Counted from the stretch's first letter, positions 24,962-33,917 are shown. The stretch is DNA of 44,592 nucleotides from an uncultured Eubacteriales bacterium (GCA_934444365.1 CAKSCM010000015.1:1-44592), one strand, 5' to 3'. Made by a program: numbers and translations. The notes: a model not told the origin generated them from the letters alone.

Positions 24962-25774
24962 TTATTTTACGGGAACCGCTCCGGCATCCGAGATTATCTT
25001 GGAGGCTTTTTCGCTTGTTGCGAAGTCGAAGAAGGCTTTGGCCGCCTCGGAAAGCTCGGTTCCGGTCTTTGTTACAAGTACGAAGGGACGCTGAACCTTG
25101 TAGCTGCCGTCTTTAACGGTCTCCTCGGTGGGCTTGACTCCGTTTACGGTAACCGCCTTGACCGAATCCTTTAAGGCGGCAAGGGAGGCATATCCTATAG
25201 CCGAGGGATTGTTGGATACGGTGGTGATCACATCGCCGGTGGAAGTAAGCTCCTGACGGTATACACATTTTTCGCTTGTCTTGGTTATTGACTCAAAGCC
25301 GTCTCTGGTGCCGCTGCCGGCTTCCCTGCCGATTACTACGATCTCGCCCGGTGTTCCGCCGACCTCGCTCCAGTTTGTGACCTCGCCGGTGTATATCGAC
25401 GCTATCTGCTCAATGGTCAGATCGCTCACACCGTTTTGGGGATTTACTATTATTGCTATTCCGTCGAGTGCGAGGGTAGTTTCGGTAAGACCCTTGGCCT
25501 TTTCCTCGTCCTTCAGTTTACGGCTCGAAAGACCGATGTCGCATCTGCCCTCGCTGACGGCCGTAATTCCCGAACCCGAACCGGTGGGATTGTAGGTAAA
25601 GCTAACTCCGCTGTTGTCGTTTTCAAATGCCTCACCCAAAGCGCCTATTACTTTCTGCATTGAGGTCGAACCGTCGGTCGATACACTACCCGTTACCTTC
25701 GAGCCTCCCGAACATCCGGTGAGCGCGGCAGCCGCTACAAAGACCGCCAGAACAGCACTTAAAATCTTTTTCAT
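24962..25774 (-). CDS. pstS: Phosphate-binding lipoprotein PstS
   Basis: This 270-residue extracellular phosphate receptor of the Pst importer has a signal peptide ending in the lipobox LTGC, so the mature lipoprotein begins at about C21. Phosphate-contact motifs are visible: STDGSTSMQ at the N-terminus, GSGSGI in the middle, and IGREAGSGTRDGFE. It is the first gene of the pst operon, and Pho-box-like repeats lie about 65 bp upstream of its ATG. Ribosome site AAAAGGAGAAG. Confidence 0.97.
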   Translation of the reverse strand: MKKILSAVLAVFVAAAALTGCSGGSKVTGSVSTDGSTSMQKVIGALGEAFENDNSGVSFTYNPTGSGSGITAVSEGRCDIGLSSRKLKDEEKAKGLTETTLALDGIAIIVNPQNGVSDLTIEQIASIYTGEVTNWSEVGGTPGEIVVIGREAGSGTRDGFESITKTSEKCVYRQELTSTGDVITTVSNNPSAIGYASLAALKDSVKAVTVNGVKPTEETVKDGSYKVQRPFVLVTKTGTELSEAAKAFFDFATSEKASKIISDAGAVPVK

Positions 25775-25837
25775 AAAACATCTTCTCCTTTTGATTTTTC
25801 CTTTTTTCTTTTTGCATCTTTATGTTAGTATCCATAT

Positions 25838-25877
25838 GTAAAATACAAAATACTCCTTTTGTAAAATCAAGGTAAAA
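25838..25877 (-). promoter_or_regulatory. Pho-box-like repeat array upstream of pstS
   Basis: On the minus strand TTTTACA or TTTTACC occurs at 25871-25877, 25860-25866 and 25838-25844, i.e. spaced 11 and 22 bp, one and two helical turns. This matches direct-repeat binding by a PhoP/PhoB dimer. It lies 64-103 bp upstream of the pstS ATG. Confidence 0.75.
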
Positions 25878-25885
25878 TCAAAAAA

Positions 25886-25949
25886 AGCAAAAAATAAAAC
25901 ATCCGGCCGAAAACAAAGGGATAAAAACCCTTTTGTCTTCGGCCGGATG
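25886..25949 (-). terminator. Terminator after the DUF1858 gene
   Basis: CATCCGGCCGAA (25900-25911) pairs with TTCGGCCGGATG (25938-25949), with inner ACAAAGGG/CCCTTTTGT pairing. On the minus strand it is followed by TTTTATTTTTTGC. Confidence 0.92.
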
Positions 25950-25986
25950 CCAAATTCAGTTGATTTTTAAATTATCGGCAGACGGA

Positions 25987-26193
25987 TTATTTATCGCCGA
26001 GGAAGAAATTAAGCTTTTCCACAAGCTCGTCGCAATTGGCACCGTGAACCTCGCAGGCCTGCTCGATGCTCTCGCCCTTAGATGCGGGGCAGCCGAGGCA
26101 GTGCATGCCTATCTCGAAGAAAAACTGTGCGGTCTCGGGGTTAAAGTCCAAAACATCGCCTATAATTGTATCCTTTGTAACCTTCATATCCAT
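25987..26193 (-). CDS. DUF1858 domain-containing small protein
   Basis: This 68-residue protein is of the DUF1858 family, small proteins found alone or fused to hybrid-cluster and other redox proteins in anaerobes. It has the characteristic FFFEIGMHCLGCPAS motif, whose CxxC cysteine pair may bind metal or act in redox chemistry, followed by GESIEQACEVHG. The ATG at 26193 or the one at 26187 (MKVTKD, with better AGGA spacing) could be the start. It sits 65 bp after ftsH and ahead of a strong terminator. Function is not established. Confidence 0.88.
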   Translation of the reverse strand: MDMKVTKDTIIGDVLDFNPETAQFFFEIGMHCLGCPASKGESIEQACEVHGANCDELVEKLNFFLGDK

Positions 26194-26257
26194 TTTCCTT
26201 TCTGTTGATTGTTGTTTTTATTGTTCTAACTTATTTTTTTGACAATACTGACGTTAC

Positions 26258-28135
26258 TTACTGTGCCGATCCGGCTGCCGGTTGGGACATGATATTCTTG
26301 AACATGGCGCCGTCCATCTTCTCGTTTTTAAAGAGGTATTCGGCAATCTCATGAAGCTTGCCCATGTTTTCGGTGAGTATTCTCTCGCAGCGCTGGGAAG
26401 CCTCCTCCACTATACGCTTTACCTCTTCGTCGATCTGAGCCGAGGTATGCTCCGAATAATGAGGAGACGAAGAAAAGTCGCGTCCGAGGAAAACCTCGTC
26501 ATGATCCGAGCCGTAAACAATCGGTCCTATGCGGTCGCTCATACCGTACTTCATAACCATTTTACGGGCTATCTCGGTAGCACGCTTGAGGTCGTTGCCG
26601 GCGCCGGTGGTAACGTCGTTCTGGGTCAGCTTTTCGGCAACACGGCCGCCTAAAAGTGAGCAAATTCTCTCGTTAAGCTCGTTAAAGGAGGAATAATCCT
26701 GATCGTCGGACGGACGGTACATTGTATAGCCGCCGGCCTGACCTCTCGGGATAATCGAGATCTGATGAACCTCGTCCATATTCGGCAGAAAGTAGGAAAC
26801 AACGGCGTGTCCCGCCTCGTGATAGCTCGTCATCTTCCTGTCGGATTCCTTGACAACGCGCGATTTTTTCTCAACGCCCATAACCACCTTTATTGTGGCC
26901 TCTTCAATAACCTCCTCGGTTATTGCCTTGGCGCCCTTTCGCGCGGTAAGCAGCGCCGCCTCGTTAAGAAGGTTTTCAAGGTCTGCACCGGTAAAGCCGG
27001 CGGTGGTCTTGGCAATCACCTTAAGATCAACGTCGGGCGCGAGAGGCTTGCCCCTCGAGTGGACCTTGAGTATCTCCTCACGTCCCTTTACGTCGGGATA
27101 TCCGACCATTATCTGACGGTCGAATCTGCCCGGCCTCATTAAAGCCGGATCAAGTATATCCGAACGGTTGGTGGCCGCTATTACTATAACGCCCTCGTTC
27201 GAGCCGAAGCCGTCCATTTCAACAAGCAGCTGGTTCAGCGTCTGCTCGCGCTCGTCGTGCCCTCCGCCGAGTCCGGTTCCTCTTTGACGTCCCACGGCGT
27301 CTATCTCGTCGATGAATATAATGGCCGGGGAATTCTTTTTCGCCTGGTCGAACAGATCGCGTACACGCGAAGCGCCGACACCTACAAACATCTCAACAAA
27401 ATCCGAACCGGATATTGAGAAAAACGGAACGCCGGCCTCGCCTGCAACGGCGCGCGCAAGCAAGGTTTTACCGGTTCCCGGAGGGCCTACAAGCAGCACG
27501 CCCTTGGGAATTCTGGCGCCCAGATCGTTATAGCGCTTCGGGTTTTTAAGAAATTCGACTATTTCGGAAAGCTCTTCCTTTTCCTCGTCCGCACCGGCAA
27601 CGTCGGCAAAGGTGGTTTTGCGTGTGCTGTCGGCCGTCTTTTTGAATTTGGCCTTGCCGAAGCCTAAGGTTTTGTCCCCTCCGGCGGCTCCCATGCGCTT
27701 CATCATCATAAACCAGAACAGCACCAACGCTCCGAGCAGCACTGCGGTCGGCAGTACATTGACAAGCCAGGCTCCCTTGTTCACTTCGTAATTGTACTCG
27801 ATTACGCTGTAAGAGGAGTTTTCGCCCTGCTCAATGGCCTGCTTGTTATGCTCCGATATAAACTCGCCGACATCGTTGTAGAATATTGTAACATCCGGAA
27901 CATCGTACGTTTTTTTGTTGTTTTTGGATGTATCGTCCCCCTCGTAATACTCAAGATGTCCGCTTGAGATATTAAGGGTGAAATTTGTTATTTCGCCGCT
28001 GTATATCTTGTTGACTATCTCGTAGTATTTGGGCTTTTCATTCTGCTGTACCTGCCCGACCAGAACCATTACCGCTATTATAAGCGCCAACGGAACCGAT
28101 ATAAACAGTATGGCGTTTCGGATGTTTTTGTTCAT
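26258..28135 (-). CDS. ftsH: ATP-dependent zinc metalloprotease FtsH
   Basis: This 625-residue membrane AAA+ protease degrades membrane and regulatory proteins. Two transmembrane segments (about 7-27 and 122-145) enclose a short extracytoplasmic domain. AAA motifs follow: Walker A GPPGTGKT at about 217-224, Walker B IIFIDE at about 272-277, and the second region of homology ATNRSDILDPALMRPGRFDR split across 321-340. The zinc site is HEAGH at about 439-443. The ribosome site is weak (GAAAG just before ATG). It lies 130 bp downstream of hpt, a common gene order (tilS-hpt-ftsH) in Firmicutes. Confidence 0.98.
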   Translation of the reverse strand: MNKNIRNAILFISVPLALIIAVMVLVGQVQQNEKPKYYEIVNKIYSGEITNFTLNISSGHLEYYEGDDTSKNNKKTYDVPDVTIFYNDVGEFISEHNKQAIEQGENSSYSVIEYNYEVNKGAWLVNVLPTAVLLGALVLFWFMMMKRMGAAGGDKTLGFGKAKFKKTADSTRKTTFADVAGADEEKEELSEIVEFLKNPKRYNDLGARIPKGVLLVGPPGTGKTLLARAVAGEAGVPFFSISGSDFVEMFVGVGASRVRDLFDQAKKNSPAIIFIDEIDAVGRQRGTGLGGGHDEREQTLNQLLVEMDGFGSNEGVIVIAATNRSDILDPALMRPGRFDRQIMVGYPDVKGREEILKVHSRGKPLAPDVDLKVIAKTTAGFTGADLENLLNEAALLTARKGAKAITEEVIEEATIKVVMGVEKKSRVVKESDRKMTSYHEAGHAVVSYFLPNMDEVHQISIIPRGQAGGYTMYRPSDDQDYSSFNELNERICSLLGGRVAEKLTQNDVTTGAGNDLKRATEIARKMVMKYGMSDRIGPIVYGSDHDEVFLGRDFSSSPHYSEHTSAQIDEEVKRIVEEASQRCERILTENMGKLHEIAEYLFKNEKMDGAMFKNIMSQPAAGSAQ

Positions 28136-28265
28136 CTTTCAGTTGACCGTACCTTTCTTTATCATCATGTCCGGAACAAGGCTTGACGCTTTGATCCCGA
28201 CAGTATAATTACAACATAAATTCTAAAAACGCTCCCGTACAAAACAAACCGTCGTACAAAGATTA

Positions 28266-28808
28266 TTATTTCTCATAAACCTCTCTTTTAAGTACGCCTA
28301 TATAGGGAAGATTGCGATATTTTTCGTCATAATCAAGCCCGTATCCGACTATAAACTCGTCCGGAACGGTAAGGCCGACATAATCATATTTAACAGGAGT
28401 CACCCTGCGCTCGGGTTTATCAAGCAGAACACACAGCTTAAGGCTGTTCGGTCTTCTGACCTCAAGGATTTCGAGCAGGTGGCTAAGCGTCGTGCCGGAA
28501 TCGAGAATATCCTCTATAACTATAACATCCTTACCCGTAATCGAACGGTCGAGATCTTTTCTTATTCTGACCGAGCCGGAGGTCTCGGTCCCTCCGCCGT
28601 AGCTTGACACCGACATAAAATCGGTCGTGCAATCGACGCTTATCCTCCTCATAAGATCGGCCATAAAAACGACCGAACCCTTTAAAATGCCTATAAGCAC
28701 CGGTTCCTTGCCTTCGTAATCCCTGTTTATCTCGCCGGCAATCTTCTCAACTGCACTTTTTAACTGTTCTTCGGAAAAAAGCACCTTTTCAATTTCCTGT
28801 TTCATCAT
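28266..28808 (-). CDS. hpt: Hypoxanthine phosphoribosyltransferase
   Basis: This 180-residue purine salvage enzyme converts hypoxanthine or guanine with PRPP to IMP or GMP. The PRPP-binding motif is VIVIEDILDSGTTL. Other family signatures are LIGILKGSVVFMADL and VGYGLDYDEKYRNLPYIGVL. It overlaps the 3' end of tilS by 20 bp, a classic tilS-hpt-ftsH arrangement. Two adjacent ATGs serve as start. Confidence 0.97.
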   Translation of the reverse strand: MMKQEIEKVLFSEEQLKSAVEKIAGEINRDYEGKEPVLIGILKGSVVFMADLMRRISVDCTTDFMSVSSYGGGTETSGSVRIRKDLDRSITGKDVIVIEDILDSGTTLSHLLEILEVRRPNSLKLCVLLDKPERRVTPVKYDYVGLTVPDEFIVGYGLDYDEKYRNLPYIGVLKREVYEK

Positions 28809-30201
28809 TCGTCCTCACTGTTATCTCATATATTTCCGAATTTTTATCCTTCGGTAACGCCCGTTTATCCGGACCTGCCGACTGCACCCATAAAACCCCG
28901 TCCTTATCGGCAATTACAATCTGCCTTGAACGGTCCTGAGGCTCTATTTTCTGTTCGCAAAACAGTTTTTTAAGGCTTTTGGTCACCGAGCGAGTATAAA
29001 GGGTTATCCTGTCACCCGGGCGTTTGTTCCTTATTACCAAGTCTTTCGATATTCTATCACAGCCGATTACATTATATAATAACAAATTGTTAATTTTTGC
29101 GCAACCTTTTTGTCCCGAATATTTTTCCAAATTAGACTTTTTTATCGTTACCGTCCCTACCGGAGTAACCGTTTCCCCCTCGCAAAACGGGAAGCAAAAG
29201 TCACCGATACCTCTGTTTTGTCCGGAAACTTGCTCCGGCAGACATACCCAAACCTTCTTCCCGTCACACTTAAATATCCTGCCAAAGCTCAGATTAACGC
29301 TTCCGCCGTTTATAACGGCATCGGCCGCCTCCTTTACACGAGAACTGTTCGCCTCGCTCCCGGAATTCTCGATAATCCGCACGACCGCCCTTAAAAGCAG
29401 CGCTTTATCAAGCCTTGAAAGCACCCTCGCCGAATAGACATTTTCCGAAATACATGCCTCATCAAGCGCTTTGCCGCACATGCCGGACAAAAAGCTTTCA
29501 TCCAGAGCACAGCTCTCGCATAGGTTCTCAACTGCCGTTAAAAAGGCCGGATTTATAACCTTCAGCTGAGGAATCACCTCATGCCTTATACGGTTGCGCG
29601 AATATTCGATATCGGAATTTGTGCAATCGACGGCGTACTCTATACCGTTTTTTTCGCAGAATTCCTCTATATCCTCCCTCGCGCAAAGTATAAGCGGCCT
29701 TATTATATTGCCCCGAACCGGCGGAATTGAACACAAGCCTTTGAGTGATGAGCCTCTTGTAAGATTAAAAATAAGGGTCTCGGCCTTGTCAGACAGCGTG
29801 TGTGCGGTAGCGATCTTTCCGCCGTTTGCGCACTCATCAAAAAAATCGTAGCGTATGCGGCGACCGCATTCCTCTTCGCCGATCCCCATTCGTCGGCAAA
29901 GCTCCCTTACATCGGCTTTTTTTACCAAAAACGGTATTTTAAGCTCTTGGCAGTTTTTTCTGACAAGCTCCTCATCACCGTCCGCCTGCGCCCCGCGCAA
30001 TCCGTGATTCACATGGCAGACCTTTAAGTCAAGCTCATATTCGTCCGCAAGGTAATAAAGGACGTACAAAAGGGTCATGGAATCGGCTCCGCCCGACACC
30101 GCCAAAACAACCCTGTCACCCTTTTTAAGCATCCCGTTTTCCTCTATCGCACGGCGGATCTTCTCTTCGGTTTTCCTCTCAATAAAAATATCAATATTCA
30201 T
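28789..30201 (-). CDS. tilS: tRNA(Ile)-lysidine synthase
   Basis: This 470-residue essential enzyme modifies the wobble C34 of tRNA-Ile(CAU) to lysidine. The start at 30201 (MNIDIFIERK) overlaps the dnaB end by 11 bp; longer reading would enter dnaB in another frame. The N-type ATP-pyrophosphatase loop is LAVSGGADSMTLL (about residues 34-46), followed by HVNHGLRG and ATAHTLSDKAETLI. C-terminal TilS domains, with the RPGDRITLY motif and KSLKKLFCEQKI, are complete. Confidence 0.96.
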   Translation of the reverse strand: MNIDIFIERKTEEKIRRAIEENGMLKKGDRVVLAVSGGADSMTLLYVLYYLADEYELDLKVCHVNHGLRGAQADGDEELVRKNCQELKIPFLVKKADVRELCRRMGIGEEECGRRIRYDFFDECANGGKIATAHTLSDKAETLIFNLTRGSSLKGLCSIPPVRGNIIRPLILCAREDIEEFCEKNGIEYAVDCTNSDIEYSRNRIRHEVIPQLKVINPAFLTAVENLCESCALDESFLSGMCGKALDEACISENVYSARVLSRLDKALLLRAVVRIIENSGSEANSSRVKEAADAVINGGSVNLSFGRIFKCDGKKVWVCLPEQVSGQNRGIGDFCFPFCEGETVTPVGTVTIKKSNLEKYSGQKGCAKINNLLLYNVIGCDRISKDLVIRNKRPGDRITLYTRSVTKSLKKLFCEQKIEPQDRSRQIVIADKDGVLWVQSAGPDKRALPKDKNSEIYEITVRTNDETGN

Positions 30202-31561
30202 ATTCCAGCTCGGTTTCCACCGTCTCATACTTGAAATACTTACCGTTCCATTTAAGATCGACCACACCGGTAGCACCGTGACGGTTTTTGGCTATTATAC
30301 ACTGTGCCGTATCGGGCGCCGGAGCATCTGGATCATCGTTTTGCTGAGAATCGTCAACGCGGTAAAGCAGCATAACGATATCGGCGTCCTGCTCGATTGA
30401 ACCCGATTCTCTAAGGTCGCTTAATTGCGGCGCTCTGGCCTTGCCCTGAACCGGCGTACGCGAAAGCTGCGAGCAGACCACTATCGGAATGTCAAGCTCC
30501 TTAGCCATGACCTTCAGCGCCCTTGTTATTTCACTTACCTGCTGTACGCGGTTGTCGGTGCGCTTATTGACCGGCTCTATAAGCTGCAAATAATCTATAA
30601 AAACAAGATCGACCTTATTGCGCCTTAATTTCGCCTTCATTTGAGGCACCGTTATGGCGGCGGTATCGTCAATAAAAATCTCGGTTTTGTAGAGATTGGC
30701 CGATGCGTTGGCGAGACGTTCCCATTCGTCGTCGCCGCTGAGTCCTCCCCAGCGGAGCTTTTGAGATTCTATGGCCGACTCGGAGGACAAAAGACGGGAA
30801 ACCAGCTGTTCCTTTGACATTTCAAGCGAGAAAAAGGCCACACGCTTGCCCGAATTAACGGCCGCATTGCGCGCAATGTTAAGCGAAAACGAGGTTTTTC
30901 CGACACCGGGGCGCGCTCCGATTATAATAAGATCGGACCGGTTCATTCCGCCGAGCACCGCGTCTATTCCCGAAAGACCGAGCGGAATTCCGCGGCTGAG
31001 CTTTCTTACCTCGGGGTCGCTCAGGCTCGAAATTCTGCTGTTTTCGCTGGTTATTATCTGTTTTATCGGGGTAAGATTCGCAACATCCTTACCCTGTCTT
31101 ATTTCAAAAATTCTTTGTTCGGCCGCATCTATAAGATCGGAGGCCGAAGCGGCTGCCTCCTGAGCCTGCTCCACCGTCTGGCGGCCGGCGCGGATAAGCG
31201 AACGTATATAGTACTTTTCAAGCACCGTATCGGCGTACGATTTTACATTCTCGACCGACGGCACTATCTGAGCAAGCCTTGTAAGATATTCCTTTCCTCC
31301 GGCCGTTTCGTATTCGCCGGTGGAACGGAGCTCCTCGAGCAGCGTTACGGGATCTATCGGCCTCGCCGACGAAAACATGGTATACATCGCGCTGAAAATG
31401 GCGCTGTGCTGGGGGAGATAAAAATGCTCCGGACGTAACTGCTGAACCCCGTCGCTTGTAATACAGGACGGATCAAGCAATATCGCACCGAGCACCGATT
31501 GCTCGGAATCAAGGCTGTACGGCATACTAAGCCCCTCAAAAGTATTTTCATATTCCGCCAT
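30191..31561 (-). CDS. dnaB: Replicative DNA helicase DnaB
   Basis: This 456-residue hexameric helicase is loaded at the replication fork. I use the ATG at 31561 (MAEYENTFEG), with AAGGGA 8 nt upstream, rather than the ATG three codons earlier. The N-terminal domain opens PYSLDSEQSVLGAILLD. The RecA-like domain has Walker A GARPGVGKTS at about 215-224, then FFSLEMSKEQL, Walker B LVFIDYLQLI, and the SQLSRTP/RESGSIEQDAD loops. No intein is present. It heads a dnaB-tilS-hpt cluster and has its own promoter at 31614-31642. Confidence 0.97.
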   Translation of the reverse strand: MAEYENTFEGLSMPYSLDSEQSVLGAILLDPSCITSDGVQQLRPEHFYLPQHSAIFSAMYTMFSSARPIDPVTLLEELRSTGEYETAGGKEYLTRLAQIVPSVENVKSYADTVLEKYYIRSLIRAGRQTVEQAQEAAASASDLIDAAEQRIFEIRQGKDVANLTPIKQIITSENSRISSLSDPEVRKLSRGIPLGLSGIDAVLGGMNRSDLIIIGARPGVGKTSFSLNIARNAAVNSGKRVAFFSLEMSKEQLVSRLLSSESAIESQKLRWGGLSGDDEWERLANASANLYKTEIFIDDTAAITVPQMKAKLRRNKVDLVFIDYLQLIEPVNKRTDNRVQQVSEITRALKVMAKELDIPIVVCSQLSRTPVQGKARAPQLSDLRESGSIEQDADIVMLLYRVDDSQQNDDPDAPAPDTAQCIIAKNRHGATGVVDLKWNGKYFKYETVETELEYEY

Positions 31562-31601
31562 GTAAAACATCCCTTCCGTAAAAACACAACTGTATACTTA
31601 T

Positions 31602-31642
31602 ATACATTATAATAATGTATCACAAGCGAACAACCGTGTCAA
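31602..31642 (-). promoter_or_regulatory. dnaB promoter with overlapping palindrome
   Basis: On the minus strand TTGACA (31637-31642), 17 bp, TACATT (31614-31619). A perfect inverted repeat, ATACATTA (31602-31609) and TAATGTAT (31613-31620), straddles the -10 box, a natural operator position. Confidence 0.65.
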
Positions 31643-31727
31643 GAAAACATACCCGTCCGTTAACTTCCGGAGTGTACTACTGTCGGGAATACGGCTTTTC
31701 GGACGGATTTTTCGCAAATAATACTCC

Positions 31728-32210
31728 GTGCCGATGATACAGGGTGAAATAAGACGGTATTTACGGGACAATAATTCGCTCAGAGTGTCACGCTCGGTTC
31801 GCGATACTGCCTATCACGCCATGAGGGCAAAGGAGGAACTGCAAAAGATCATGCAAAGAGAACCGACCGTCGACGAAATCGCGGCAAAGCTCGGAATCAA
31901 GCGCGCGCAGGTCGTATCGGCACTCGAAAGCATTGTCGAACCCGTCTCGCTTTACGAGCCGGTATATTCGGACGGCGGAGACACCATATACGTCGTCGAT
32001 CAGGTCAGCGACAAAAACGACGACCGCAACTGGATAGACGAAATAAACCTAAAGCAGTCGGTAAGTGCTTTGAGCGATCGCGAAAAACGAATACTTTCCT
32101 CCCGTTTTCTCTCGGGTAAAACCCAGACCGAGGTCGCCGAAGAAATAGGAATATCCCAAGCCCAGATAAGCCGACTTGAGAAGAACGCTATCGCAAAGAT
32201 CACCGAATGA
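31728..32210 (+). pseudogene. sigG: 5'-truncated sporulation sigma factor, sigma-G-like
   Basis: The encoded 160 residues match the C-terminal 60% of sigma-G: end of region 2.4 (VPMIQGEIRRYLRDNN), region 3, the sigma-G-typical PVSLYEPVYSDGGDTIYVVDQ stretch (key core SLYEPVYSDGGD), and region 4 helix-turn-helix TEVAEEIGISQAQISRLEK. Homology begins abruptly at YSVPM directly after a TAA at 31719-31721. About 97 residues, including regions 2.1-2.3 needed for core RNA polymerase binding and -10 melting, are missing. There is no ribosome site for the GTG at 31728 or the ATG at 31734. The only space upstream (about 165 bp to dnaB) does not encode them in any frame. I read it as a pseudogene; a truncated regulatory product is a remote possibility. 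Confidence 0.85.
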
Positions 32211-32253
32211 TTCTTAAAAATCATACTTTTGAATTCGTTAGTATTTTTAAGAA
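32211..32253 (+). other. AT-rich hairpin after the sigma-G remnant
   Basis: TTCTTAAAAAT (32211-32221) and ATTTTTAAGAA (32243-32253) form a perfect 11-bp AT-only stem starting right after the stop codon. It may be the old terminator of the sigma-G gene. Confidence 0.45.
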
Positions 32254-32309
32254 AATGGGAGATTTTTTAAGAATTAACCCCGTTAAATATATTTTTTATC
32301 CAAAATCGC

Positions 32310-32338
32310 TTGACATCGGTTTTTCGGTGTGTTATCAT
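32310..32338 (+). promoter_or_regulatory. Promoter of rplM-rpsI
   Basis: TTGACA (32310-32315), 17 bp, TATCAT (32333-32338), about 50 bp before the rplM start. The leader is too short to hold an L13-leader type autoregulatory structure. Confidence 0.85.
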
Positions 32339-32388
32339 CTTTTTCGCACTACAAATGTAAATGAAGAATTTATTGGAGGTAACACACA

Positions 32389-32817
32389 ATGTCCACTTTT
32401 ATGCCTAAAGCGGCCGATATTGACCGTAAATGGTATGTATTGGATGCCGCCGGCAAGCCGATGGGACGCGTTGCTACCGTTGCAGCCGAGCTGCTCCGCG
32501 GTAAACGCAAGCCCATATTCACTCCGAATGTTGATTGCGGCGACCATGTCATCATCATAAACGCCGACAAGGCGGTTCTCACCGGCAGAAAGCTTGATGA
32601 GAAATATTACAGACGTCACACCGGTTACATCGGTCATCTTAAAGAAATCAAGTACCGCACCCTTATGAGCACCCGCCCCGAGCTTGCAATGGAGCTCGCC
32701 ATCAAGGGCATGGTGCCCGATAACACCATCGGACGTGCCGCTCTTACAAGACTTCGCGTCTATTCCGGCACCGACCACAAGCACGCGGCCCAGAAGCCCG
32801 AAGCTTATTCACTTTAA
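32389..32817 (+). CDS. rplM: 50S ribosomal protein L13
   Basis: This 142-residue large-subunit ribosomal protein has the standard length. Motifs include WYVLDAAGKPMGRVAT, GDHVIIINA, YYRRHTGYIG and RLRVYSGTDHKHAAQKP. The ribosome site GGAGG is at 32375-32379, 9 nt before the ATG. As in most bacteria it precedes rpsI, from which it is separated by 17 bp. It has its own strong promoter. Confidence 0.99.
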   Translation: MSTFMPKAADIDRKWYVLDAAGKPMGRVATVAAELLRGKRKPIFTPNVDCGDHVIIINADKAVLTGRKLDEKYYRRHTGYIGHLKEIKYRTLMSTRPELAMELAIKGMVPDNTIGRAALTRLRVYSGTDHKHAAQKPEAYSL

Positions 32818-32834
32818 GGGGAGGTACTTAACAG

Positions 32835-33233
32835 ATGTTTGAAAGCAAACCTTACTTCTACGGCACCGGCCGCAGAAAGAGTTCCGTTGCCCGTGTCCGC
32901 GTTTACAACGGCACCGGTAAAATAACCATTAACGATCGTGACATCGACGATTACTTCGGCCTTGAAACCCTTAAGCTCATCGTTCGTCAGCCCCTTAACG
33001 CCACCGGCACCGAGGGCAAGTTTGACATTGTTTGCCGCGTAGGCGGCGGCGGAGTTACCGGCCAGGCCGGCGCTATCCGTCACGGACTTTCCCGTGCCCT
33101 TTTACAGTATGACGAGGCCCTTCGCCCCGCCCTTAAAAAGGCCGGCTTCCTTACCCGCGATCCGAGAATGAAGGAGCGCAAGAAGTACGGCCTCAAGGCT
33201 GCTCGTCGCGCACCCCAGTTCTCAAAGAGATAG
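32835..33233 (+). CDS. rpsI: 30S ribosomal protein S9
   Basis: This 132-residue small-subunit protein reads YGTGRRKSSVARVRVYNG at its start and ends in the conserved KKYGLKAARRAPQFSKR tail, whose terminal SKR reaches the P-site tRNA. GGGGAGG lies about 9 nt upstream of the ATG. It is the second gene of the rplM-rpsI operon, followed by a terminator. Confidence 0.99.
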   Translation: MFESKPYFYGTGRRKSSVARVRVYNGTGKITINDRDIDDYFGLETLKLIVRQPLNATGTEGKFDIVCRVGGGGVTGQAGAIRHGLSRALLQYDEALRPALKKAGFLTRDPRMKERKKYGLKAARRAPQFSKR

Positions 33234-33267
33234 TTTTCATCTCTCTTCAAATCTATACTCAAAGCGC

Positions 33268-33308
33268 AAAAGAACCCCGAAGCCATACGGTTTTCGAGGT
33301 TCTTTTTT
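33268..33308 (+). terminator. Terminator of rplM-rpsI
   Basis: AAAAGAACC near 33268-33276 pairs with GGTTCTTTT near 33298-33306, with CGAA/TTCG pairing inside and a T tract. Confidence 0.88.
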
Positions 33309-33389
33309 ATATGCATTTTCATAACGGGACAGCACACTGCCGCACTTTTGCTTCTTTATTTTTTTACTTCCCGCTTTTGATTTTTAACG

Positions 33390-33884
33390 TCATTCGCCCG
33401 ACCTTTTGCAAACATCAAAAAGCTTATAATCGACCGCTTTCTTAAATTCACTCGGACTCATTTCTATTTGCAGTCCGAGCTTTCCTCCGCTGAAAAATAT
33501 CGTATCAAGCCCTACAGCACTTTCGTCAAGCACCGTTACAAACTGCTTTTTCATTCCTATCGGCGAACAGCCGCCGTGAATATAACCGGTAAGGGGTAAA
33601 AGCTCGCGGTTTTTTATCATCTCAATGCTTTTTTCGCCGACTGCACGGGCCGCCTTTTTAAGGTCAAGCTCATTTCCTGCCGGCACCATAAATACATAAT
33701 GCTCGCCGGACCTGCCGACCGTTACAAGGGTTTTAAAGACCTTTTCTCCCGGAATGGAGAGCATCGCCGATATTTCGGTCGCGCTAAGCGCGGTAGGACA
33801 CTCAAACGACAAAACCGAAAACTCAAGCTTCATCGCCGTTATGTGCCTTACGGCATTGGTTGTATCGGCTGATTTTTTGGCCAC
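33390..33884 (-). CDS. ybaK: Cys-tRNA(Pro) deacylase YbaK/EbsC
   Basis: This 164-residue trans-editing protein hydrolyses mischarged Cys-tRNA(Pro). The start is GTG at 33884 with AAGGG 7 nt upstream. The conserved lysine of the active site is in GEKVFKTLV. Further signatures are YVFMVPAGNELDLKKAA, TGYIHGGCSPIGMKK and FFSGGKLGLQIE, all in family order. It lies convergent to rpsI and has no evident partner gene. The neighbouring upstream sequence is a nuclease remnant. Confidence 0.95.
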   Translation of the reverse strand: MAKKSADTTNAVRHITAMKLEFSVLSFECPTALSATEISAMLSIPGEKVFKTLVTVGRSGEHYVFMVPAGNELDLKKAARAVGEKSIEMIKNRELLPLTGYIHGGCSPIGMKKQFVTVLDESAVGLDTIFFSGGKLGLQIEMSPSEFKKAVDYKLFDVCKRSGE

Positions 33885-33917
33885 TTTAAACCCTTCTTTC
33901 GCAAAAATACTGCTTCA

